Under the pieces are notes generated by a model. The model searched no databases and was not told the origin of the DNA. It saw only the letters and a program-made list of their open reading frames with translations. From assembly GCA_002429165.1 (NCBI GenBank), contig DIYV01000151.1:1-6469 (forward strand): DNA of 6,469 nt, read 5' to 3'. The position numbers and the translations under genes are program-made. This stretch comes from Gallionella sp. UBA6045. GTDB taxonomy: Bacteria > Pseudomonadota > Gammaproteobacteria > Burkholderiales > Gallionellaceae. Positions 1 through 4,618 of the stretch are shown here, in pieces (position 1 is the stretch's first letter; each line of letters starts with the position of its first letter).

Positions 1-309
1 AGGCGCGTCGCCTACCATTCATCCTGCACCCTGCAGCACGGCCAGAAACTCGGCGGAACGGTGGAAGCGATACTGCGGCGCTGCGGCTATGAACTTACGC
101 CGGTCGCGGACAGCCATCTGTGCTGTGGCGCGGCTGGGTCATACACGTTGCTGCAAGCCAAACTTTCCGGACAGTTGCTGGACAACAAGCTGGCCGCGCT
201 GCAGGCAGGCAAGCCTGAGCTGATCGCCTCCGCCAATGTCGGGTGCCAGATGCATCTGGCCAGCGCAAGCGATGTGCCGGTCAAACACTGGATAGAGTTG
301 TTGGAGTAA
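1..309 (+). CDS. glcF: Glycolate oxidase iron-sulfur subunit GlcF, C-terminal fragment
   Basis: The open frame runs in from the left edge and leaves the last 102 residues, so the true start lies outside the window. The fragment begins RRVAYHSSCTLQHGQ, contains the CCG motif in DSHLCCGAAGSY (residues 38-49) and a later Cys in NVGCQMHL (79-86), and ends HWIELLE. This arrangement (Cys in a xxC-T-LQHG context, then CCG, then GC-x-x-HL) is the second cysteine-rich CCG domain of GlcF, the Fe-S subunit of the three-part membrane-associated glycolate oxidase GlcDEF. In that complex GlcD carries FAD and GlcF relays electrons from glycolate oxidation to glyoxylate. The glcD and glcE genes would be expected upstream. 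A GTG at 61 is an internal valine, not a start. The family call is firm, and only the fragment's full architecture is unseen. Confidence 0.92.
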   Translation, partial: RRVAYHSSCTLQHGQKLGGTVEAILRRCGYELTPVADSHLCCGAAGSYTLLQAKLSGQLLDNKLAALQAGKPELIASANVGCQMHLASASDVPVKHWIELLE

Positions 310-315
310 TTCCGG

Positions 316-333
316 AATCAACTGATATTGATT
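316..333. promoter_or_regulatory. Palindromic site AATCAA-N6-TTGATT in the glcF-aminotransferase gap
   Basis: A perfect 6-bp inverted repeat, AATCAA CTGATA TTGATT, lies between the glcF stop and the aminotransferase SD. Its right arm overlaps a TATAAA box (333-338) that could be a -10 element, though the -35 position holds only TTCCGG. It could be an operator controlling an internal promoter, or a small AT-rich hairpin in the operon mRNA. The half-sites resemble FNR/CRP-type halves in the reverse order (FNR is TTGAT-N4-ATCAA), so I do not assign a regulator. Short AT-rich palindromes also arise by chance. Confidence 0.22.
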
Positions 334-355
334 ATAAATAAAGGGAGATCGCAGC

Positions 356-1537
356 ATGACCGTAAAATCATTCCACCCGCCGCAACGGGTTCTGATGGGG
401 CCCGGCCCTTCAGATGTCAGCCCGCGCGTGCTGGAAGCCATGTCACGCCCGACCATCGGTCATCTCGACCCGGTGTTCGTGTCCTTCATGGACGAGATGA
501 AAGTGCTGCTGAAATACGCGTTCCAGACCGGGAATGAATTGACCATGCCCGTTTCCGCGCCCGGCTCCGCGGGCATGGGAACCTGCTTCGTCAATCTGGT
601 CGAACCGGGTGACAAGGTCATCGTGTGCCAGAACGGCGTGTTCGCCGGACGCATGAAAGAAAACGTCGAGCGCTGCGGCGGCATCGCGGTGATGGTCCAG
701 GATGACTGGGGTCGCGCGGTCGATCCGCAGAAACTGGAAGACGCACTCAAGGCCAATCCGGATGCGAAGATAGTCGCCTTCGTGCACGCGGAGACTTCCA
801 CCGGCGCACTGTCCGATGCCAAGACACTGGTAGAGATCGCGCGCAAGCATGATTGCCTTACCATCGTGGATGCAGTCACATCGCTGGGCGGTACGCCGCT
901 CAAGGTCGACGAGTGGGAAATCGATGCCATCTACTCCGGTTCGCAAAAATGTCTGTCGTGCACTCCCGGTCTCTCGCCGGTCAGCTTCAGCCCGAAGGCG
1001 CTGGAAAAGATCAAGAACCGCAAGAGCAGGGTGCAAAGCTGGTTCAAGGACCTCAATCTGGTGATGGGCTACTGGGGCGGCACGACCAAACGCGCCTACC
1101 ACCATACCGCCCCGATCAACGCGCTGTACGGCTTGCACGAGTCGCTGGTGATACTGCAGGAAGAGGGACTGGAAAATGCCTGGGCGCGCCACCAGAAAAA
1201 TCATCTCGCGCTGCGCGCGGGTCTGGAAGCGATGGGATTGAAGTTCGTGGTGCCGGAAGCGGAGCGCCTGCCACAACTGAATGCGATCTCGGTACCCGAA
1301 GGCGTTGATGAAGCTCTGGTGCGCTCCATCCTGTTGTCCGATTACGACCTGGAAATCGGAGCGGGACTCGGCGCAATGGCCGGGAAAGTGTGGCGCGTCG
1401 GTTTGATGGGACATGCCAGCAACCCGCGCAATGTGCGGCTGTGCCTCAACGCACTGGACGATGCGCTCGGCCGCCTCAAGGCACCGATCACGCGCGGTGT
1501 CGCGGTGGATGCGGCAAACCGGAAACTGGCCGGCTGA
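356..1537 (+). CDS. Alanine/serine-glyoxylate-type aminotransferase (class V, PLP)
   Basis: This 393-aa protein belongs to the class V, fold-type I PLP aminotransferases and resembles alanine-glyoxylate aminotransferases throughout. An N-terminal MGPGPSD (residues 14-20) is followed by the cofactor-binding VHAETSTG (143-150), the pyridine-nitrogen Asp in IVDAVTS (D172), and the Schiff-base Lys in GSQKCLS (K198). YHHTAPINALYGLHESL lies at 248-264, and a C-terminal WRVGLMG (346-352) carries the carboxylate-binding Arg (R347). The likely reaction is glyoxylate plus alanine or serine to glycine plus pyruvate or hydroxypyruvate, in the cytoplasm. The amino donor cannot be fixed from sequence. The ATG at 356 has an SD GGGAG at 343-347, 8 nt upstream. 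It follows glcF by 46 nt on the same strand, so the product of glycolate oxidase is its likely substrate and the two probably share an operon. The tail beyond about residue 375 is low in family features. Confidence 0.93.
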   Translation: MTVKSFHPPQRVLMGPGPSDVSPRVLEAMSRPTIGHLDPVFVSFMDEMKVLLKYAFQTGNELTMPVSAPGSAGMGTCFVNLVEPGDKVIVCQNGVFAGRMKENVERCGGIAVMVQDDWGRAVDPQKLEDALKANPDAKIVAFVHAETSTGALSDAKTLVEIARKHDCLTIVDAVTSLGGTPLKVDEWEIDAIYSGSQKCLSCTPGLSPVSFSPKALEKIKNRKSRVQSWFKDLNLVMGYWGGTTKRAYHHTAPINALYGLHESLVILQEEGLENAWARHQKNHLALRAGLEAMGLKFVVPEAERLPQLNAISVPEGVDEALVRSILLSDYDLEIGAGLGAMAGKVWRVGLMGHASNPRNVRLCLNALDDALGRLKAPITRGVAVDAANRKLAG

Positions 1538-1557
1538 TTCATTGCATGGCACACAAA

Positions 1558-1582
1558 AAAACCATCCCTGGAGGGTGGATTT
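1558..1582. terminator. Bidirectional Rho-independent terminator
   Basis: CCATCC (1562-1567) pairs with GGGTGG (1573-1578) across a 5-nt loop, with one G-U pair. Flanking AAA/TTT extends the stem by three pairs past a mismatch. On the minus strand the stem is followed by seven Ts (complement of the A run 1555-1561), a good U-tract. On the plus strand the tail is the weaker TTTCTATAT. It sits 20 nt after the aminotransferase stop (plus) and about 42 nt after the stop of the small gene at 1625-1765 (minus). It would therefore serve convergent transcripts, and the stronger U-tract supports a real minus-strand transcript here. Confidence 0.6.
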
Positions 1583-1624
1583 CTATATGCGCATCCGAAA
1601 TAAGGTACGGAGATAAAATCAAAA

Positions 1625-1765
1625 TTAGAGGTAAATTACTGCCGGGAAGACAGCGACCGCAAGCACCAACACCAGCCATTCTATATTGTGTCTCGCGAGG
1701 AAACCCGTGAAATGCAGAACCAGTATGGCGATGGCGGACAGATAAAACAGAATCGTCAATATCAT
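1625..1765 (-). CDS. Small two-helix membrane protein, 46 aa, unrecognised
   Basis: On the minus strand ATG (1765-1763) opens 46 codons ending in TAA. The product is almost wholly hydrophobic in two segments: residues 2-20 (ILTILFYLSAIAILVLHFT) and 30-46 (WLVLVLAVAVFPAVIYL). A short polar turn, GFLARHNIE (21-29), joins them, so a helical hairpin in the inner membrane is the natural reading. An SD AAAGGA stands 8 nt before the ATG, and the terminator at 1558-1582 with a T7 tract lies just beyond the stop. The combination of SD, ATG, hydrophobic pattern and terminator makes this a better gene model than the longer frames crossing the same bases. I know no family for it. A role as a small regulatory or stress membrane peptide is possible but not shown. 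No convincing promoter was seen upstream. Confidence 0.62.
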   Translation of the reverse strand: MILTILFYLSAIAILVLHFTGFLARHNIEWLVLVLAVAVFPAVIYL

Positions 1766-1903
1766 TTGGTATTCCTTTCTTTGTTGTGTCAGCGGCAATT
1801 GTTGACCGACGTTTTTGCTTCCTGATGAAGATATCGATGTCGTATGTCACTTAGGTCGTACTCGGATTCATGCTTACCACTTTAACGGCCGGTAATCTGA
1901 ATA

Positions 1904-1926
1904 ATACCTGATGTTGCATCAGGTAT
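1904..1926. repeat. Perfect 10-bp inverted repeat with 3-nt spacer
   Basis: ATACCTGATG-TTG-CATCAGGTAT is perfectly self-complementary over both 10-nt arms. In RNA it would form a stable 10-bp hairpin with a triloop. As DNA it could be a dyad operator. There is no immediate T-run on either side (plus tail CCATCTGTTTTCC, minus tail TATTCAG), so a classical terminator is unlikely. It lies about 140 nt upstream of the 46-aa minus-strand gene and about 115 nt downstream of the 43-aa gene. Confidence 0.5.
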
Positions 1927-1980
1927 CCATCTGTTTTCCCTGGGTTGTTTCCCGGGGGTGGTCATTCAATCGTTCGCTGT

Positions 1981-2030
1981 ATCGTCTCCGCTGGTGTAAT
2001 GGCTTAAGCCATCACCGGAAGACGATTTTA
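1981..2030 (+). terminator. Long imperfect hairpin with TTTTA tail, terminator-like on plus strand
   Basis: ATCGTCT (1981-1987) pairs with AGACGAT (2020-2026). Moving inward, CC pairs with GG, GGTG with CACC and ATGGC with GCCAT, closed by a TTAA loop and interrupted by small bulges. This gives about 18 pairs over 46 nt. The plus strand continues TTTTA, a short U-tract, so it could end a plus transcript, yet no plus-strand gene precedes it. On the minus strand it begins 15 nt past the stop of the 43-aa gene and lacks a U-tract. There it could instead be a 3' stabilising structure or a Rho-type end. The pairing is visible, but the function is a guess. Confidence 0.4.
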
Positions 2031-2040
2031 CGCGGCGGTC

Positions 2041-2172
2041 TCAGCCATTTTGCACCAGGAAATACAGGACAAACAGAAACACCGCCGCCAATAATGCAAC
2101 CATTATTTTCATGGTTCGCTCTGTCCGCTTTCTTTGCATGGCAAAAAGTCTATTTTCCAGATTGTCGTCCAA
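2041..2172 (-). CDS. Small single-pass membrane protein, 43 aa, TTG start, unrecognised
   Basis: On the minus strand a TTG (2172-2170) opens 43 codons ending in TGA. The TTG is chosen because GGAAGGGA, a strong SD, ends 6 nt before it. The internal ATGs (codons 12, 21 and 24) have no comparable SD. The product starts with an acidic stretch (MDDNLENRL), then a basic patch QRKRTER (residues 13-19), then one hydrophobic helix at about 23-40 (IMVALLAAVFLFVLYFLV), ending QNG. The basic patch before the helix predicts a cytoplasmic N-terminus by the positive-inside rule. It lies on the same strand as the 46-aa membrane protein, 275 nt upstream of it. I recognise no family. The acidic and basic tail could contact a partner protein, but nothing here identifies one. 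Confidence 0.55.
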   Translation of the reverse strand: MDDNLENRLFAMQRKRTERTMKIMVALLAAVFLFVLYFLVQNG

Positions 2173-2403
2173 GAGAAATCCCTTCCAAAAGTTATAATTC
2201 TCGCCCCAACGCTGCCGCGCAACCGGCTGTGAAATCCGGCACCTCCACGTTTTTCGTCTTTCCAGAGGAGCGCCTCATACTGCCGATTTTCCCATATTAT
2301 GAACTACCGGACCATCATCCTGAAGCCGGCGCCGAGTGTCCCATTCTTACACAAACCAACAACTCATCAACCAGAGATGGCACATAACCGGCTTCCAAAT
2401 CAG
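2173..2403. other. Divergent intergenic region upstream of the 43-aa gene and GGDEF gene
   Basis: No credible gene is seen here. A perfect TATAAT (2193-2198, plus strand) could be a -10 element firing rightward, but no good -35 lies 16-18 nt before it. A transcript from there would run into the terminator at 2404-2447. It would thus be either a small RNA of about 240 nt or a terminated leader of the GGDEF gene. A 49-codon plus frame (2299-2448) lacks an SD and runs through the terminator stem, so I do not call it. The sequence CCGGC occurs twice near 2223-2241. Confidence 0.35.
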
Positions 2404-2447
2404 ATAACCCGGCTTGACGGTCCGGAGTTCAACCGGTTATTTTCTTA
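2404..2447 (+). terminator. Rho-independent terminator or attenuator with a duplicated 5' arm
   Basis: ATAACC-C-GG-C-TTGA (2404-2417) pairs with TCAACCGGTTAT (2429-2440) as 12 pairs with two single-base bulges, followed by TTTTCTT. It is a good plus-strand terminator. A second copy of the left arm, ATAACCGGCTT (2384-2394), lies 20 nt upstream and can pair with CCGGTTAT without a bulge, so two mutually exclusive stems are possible. No gene ends just before it on the plus strand, and the GGDEF start codon is about 105 nt downstream. It may be an attenuator in that gene's leader, the end of a small RNA, or a boundary protecting the GGDEF gene from read-through. Confidence 0.55.
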
Positions 2448-2553
2448 ACTGGCAGAATATGGTTTTTGCTGATAGATTGCGGCCCCATCTGCTCGTCGAC
2501 CATGTTATTGCTAGAACGGGTGTTCAGCTCACTTGCTTAGAAAGTGGAAAAGT

Positions 2554-3369
2554 ATGTTTTGGCGTTTAGTGCTGGTTACTGTAGAAGTTCTGATCATCAC
2601 CATTTGGGATTATAAGATGTCCGGGACCTACTATTCTCTGGACGTACTATATTGCCTGCCGATTATTCAGGCCTCGCATATAGGCGCAATTCTTTCCATG
2701 CGCCACTCTGAAACACAGTTGGCTGCCCTGGTGGGAGTCATAACCGCTGTTGCCTGGAGCATTGCCGAGGCAGCCGTTGTTTGGCCGAATTATCCCCTGG
2801 GCGCCCTGACAATAAATATTATTACCCGTAGCATCACTTTTACCATTCTTGGCCGGGTGTTGGCCAAACTCTGGAAGTCCAGAGCTTATTCCCACAAGGA
2901 TGCGTTGACTGGTTTGGCTAATCGCCTGGAATTTACCGAAAAGTTTTCGACCGAACAATCGCGCAGCGAACGGTCCAGCAAACCCTACTCCCTGCTATTC
3001 ATCCACATTGAGCAATTGAGGATGCTCAATGACACCTATGGCCGCAGTGCCGGAGACGCAGCCCTTAAAGCCGTGTCCGGCATATTCAATCGTAATTCCA
3101 GGGGCATTGATACTGTTGCGCGCATCGGCAAGGAAGAGTTCGCGATATTATTCCCCGAGACTGATGAATATATCTGCGGAGTATTGGCATTGAGGATCAA
3201 CTCGGCAACGGAGAAGATGTTTCATACAGAAGGTTGGCCAATAACTCTATCAATAGGATATGTGACGGTGATCGGTTCCGAGAAGAGCTTTGATGAGGTA
3301 TTGGAAGAAGCCGATGAAAAAATGAAATTGATCAAACAGCAAAATTATGAGCTGTGGGGACAGGTGTAA
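2554..3369 (+). CDS. Membrane-anchored degenerate GGDEF protein, probable c-di-GMP receptor
   Basis: The protein has 271 aa from the ATG at 2554. The N-terminal ~110 residues are hydrophobic, with several likely membrane helices (about 2-19, 34-48, 55-77, 80-105). They resemble small membrane modules that precede GGDEF domains. The GGDEF domain starts at DALTGLANR (116-124) and keeps the ND (159-160), GD (167-168) and LSIGY (232-236) elements. The signature is GKEEF (192-196) instead of GG(D/E)EF, and the usual metal-binding D-x-D is HIE (151-153), so diguanylate cyclase activity is doubtful. The inhibitory site RGID (183-186), five residues before the signature as in PleD, is intact, so product binding may persist. 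A TTG at 2533 would add seven residues. I prefer the ATG because GTGGAAAAGT gives it a usable SD and the TTG has none well spaced. It converges on the AEC gene with a 42-nt gap lacking an obvious terminator. Confidence 0.85.
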   Translation: MFWRLVLVTVEVLIITIWDYKMSGTYYSLDVLYCLPIIQASHIGAILSMRHSETQLAALVGVITAVAWSIAEAAVVWPNYPLGALTINIITRSITFTILGRVLAKLWKSRAYSHKDALTGLANRLEFTEKFSTEQSRSERSSKPYSLLFIHIEQLRMLNDTYGRSAGDAALKAVSGIFNRNSRGIDTVARIGKEEFAILFPETDEYICGVLALRINSATEKMFHTEGWPITLSIGYVTVIGSEKSFDEVLEEADEKMKLIKQQNYELWGQV

Positions 3370-3411
3370 CTCTGAAGGCTGCGCCGACTATCTCACCTGC
3401 CAACAATCAAT

Positions 3412-4317
3412 TTATACGCCCTGCATCACCCACCACCAACCGGTCAGCGAGACGAATGAAATCACCAGTCCCACCGCCACCATCAATGTCGCCAGATGCG
3501 GATCAAGGTCGTGCTCGGTCGCGAGGATCGCCGCGGTGATCATCGGCGGCATCGCCGCTTCGAACAGGGTGACCTGTATGGCCTGCCCGTGCGCGCCTAA
3601 CAGCGGCACGTACAACAGGAACAATACCAGCGGCGCCAGCACCAGCTTGAATGCCAGCCCTATGGCCAGGTTCCTGCCATTGCCCCTGAGATGGCCGAGG
3701 TGCAACTGGAAGCCGACAGCGAGCAGCGCCAGCGGCGCCAGCGTATCGCCCATGCGTTTCAATATAACGGTGAGCCATTCCGGATAGTCGACCGGGATCA
3801 GCAGCAGTGCCAATACCAATGCGATGAACGGGGGAAACAGCACGATACGTTTGGCCATTTCAGCCACGCCGGGACGACCCGACGAATAAAGGCCGGCGAC
3901 GGTGATACCCAATGTGGAAAGCACCAGGAACGAACCGAGCTGATCGACCACGATGCCGCTGACGAGTCCCTGATGCCCGTAATACGCCTCGACCATCGGC
4001 AGCCCGACGTAAGAAGTATTGCCCAGTCCGCCGGTCAGCATCAGCGCGCCCACGGTGCGGCGCGGCAAATTCAGCCAGCGCCCGACCAGCCAGAAAAATC
4101 CCGCCGACAATGCAAAAAGCAGCCATGCCATGGCAGCCATCAGTCCGACATTTCCGCTGAGCTTCAAGTCATGCAGATATAACAGCGTCAGCGCGGGGAG
4201 GGAAACATGGATGATGAAGGTGTTCAGCACGGCAGGCGTGTTGACCGGCATGCGCTTGTAACGGTGCAGCAGCATACCGGCGATGAAGCAGAGAATGAGC
4301 AGGATGAGGTTATTCAA
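3412..4317 (-). CDS. AEC-family (auxin efflux carrier-like) permease
   Basis: This 301-aa, highly hydrophobic protein has about ten membrane segments (near 3-20, 35-50, 58-80, 90-110, 118-143, 158-176, 192-207, 215-240, 246-267 and 272-299). Family-typical stretches are VSLPALTLLY (38-47), the glycine-rich GGLGNTSYVGLPM (96-108) and VGFQLHLGHLRG (201-212). Others are FKLVLAPL (223-230) and FEAAMPPM (252-259). AEC proteins are secondary transporters of the inner membrane, and bacterial members move dicarboxylates such as malate or other organic anions. The substrate here cannot be read from sequence. The start is TTG (4317), since the family N-terminus matches and no ATG or GTG lies upstream in frame. 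No good SD precedes it, so translation may depend on coupling or read-through from the gene 60 nt upstream on the same strand. Confidence 0.88.
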   Translation of the reverse strand: MNNLILLILCFIAGMLLHRYKRMPVNTPAVLNTFIIHVSLPALTLLYLHDLKLSGNVGLMAAMAWLLFALSAGFFWLVGRWLNLPRRTVGALMLTGGLGNTSYVGLPMVEAYYGHQGLVSGIVVDQLGSFLVLSTLGITVAGLYSSGRPGVAEMAKRIVLFPPFIALVLALLLIPVDYPEWLTVILKRMGDTLAPLALLAVGFQLHLGHLRGNGRNLAIGLAFKLVLAPLVLFLLYVPLLGAHGQAIQVTLFEAAMPPMITAAILATEHDLDPHLATLMVAVGLVISFVSLTGWWWVMQGV

Positions 4318-4377
4318 TTGGTGGCAGTTATGCGTACAAATTGCCGGTACATTTCCTGACCCGGTGTTTGAGCGCTT

Positions 4378-4590
4378 CTAACAGCAAGCTTCCTTGCCGC
4401 CAAGCTGGATTGGCGGGCAAGGCAACGTTCCATAGGAACAAAAGACACAACAATCGCCCGGTTTGGGTTTCAGCACAGTGCGACAATTTGTGCATTCATA
4501 AAACCACTGGCATGCATCGACAGGCATCTCCTCCTCCCTGGCAAAACCGCACACAGGACAGGTGAGCACTGATCTGGTTTGAATTTCCAT
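4378..4590 (-). CDS. GDCCVxC-type cysteine-rich small protein
   Basis: The protein has 70 aa with 11 cysteines. The N-terminal CPVC (11-14) and the CTNC (33-36) form a zinc-ribbon-like pair, with C27 between. The hallmark GDCCVFCSYGTLPCPPIQ follows at 45-62, and the chain ends in vicinal ACC (68-70). The hallmark matches the small family named GDCCVxC domain-containing (seleno)proteins, some members of which carry selenocysteine. Here that position is the ordinary Cys of CVFCSY (C51). The function is unknown, and metal binding or thiol redox chemistry is an inference from the cysteines. The ATG at 4590 is chosen because GGAG stands 5 nt before it. A TTG at 4608 would add six residues without a spaced SD. 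It follows thrC by 28 nt on the same strand, so it is probably co-transcribed, and it precedes the AEC permease by 60 nt. Confidence 0.87.
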   Translation of the reverse strand: MEIQTRSVLTCPVCGFAREEEMPVDACQWFYECTNCRTVLKPKPGDCCVFCSYGTLPCPPIQLGGKEACC

Positions 4591-4618
4591 GGATACTCCG
4601 ATACTCAATAAATCTGAA

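Larger units (their letters stand above)
1766..2040. other. Non-coding stretch between the two small membrane-protein genes
   Basis: These 275 bases hold no credible coding frame on either strand. Short frames exist but lack an SD. They contain two separate inverted repeats, listed on their own at 1904-1926 and 1981-2030, and the probable leader of the 46-aa gene on the minus strand. I could not find a clear -35/-10 pair for that gene. The stretch reads as leader or regulatory DNA rather than a decayed gene. Confidence 0.4.

Noticed and set aside
443..1552. 369-codon open frame on the minus strand across the aminotransferase
   Set aside because: It is antisense to a gene with all catalytic motifs, has no recognisable domain, and is explained by GC-rich codon bias keeping the opposite frame open.
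1539..1850. 103-codon minus frame across the small-gene region
   Set aside because: It overlaps, in another frame, the 46-aa gene that has its own SD and clear membrane pattern. It reads through the terminator and shows no domain-like composition.
1911..2387. 158-codon plus-strand frame
   Set aside because: It starts inside a palindrome, has no SD, low-complexity mixed composition and no family resemblance. It lies antisense to the 43-aa gene.
2299..2448. 49-codon plus-strand frame upstream of the GGDEF gene
   Set aside because: There is no SD near its ATG and its end is formed by the terminator stem and T-tract. The composition is not protein-like.
2449..2475. Possible sigma-54 promoter (TGGCAG...TTTTTGCT) upstream of the GGDEF gene
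   Set aside because: The GG-to-GC spacing is 17 nt rather than the required 12, so it cannot be a -24/-12 element.
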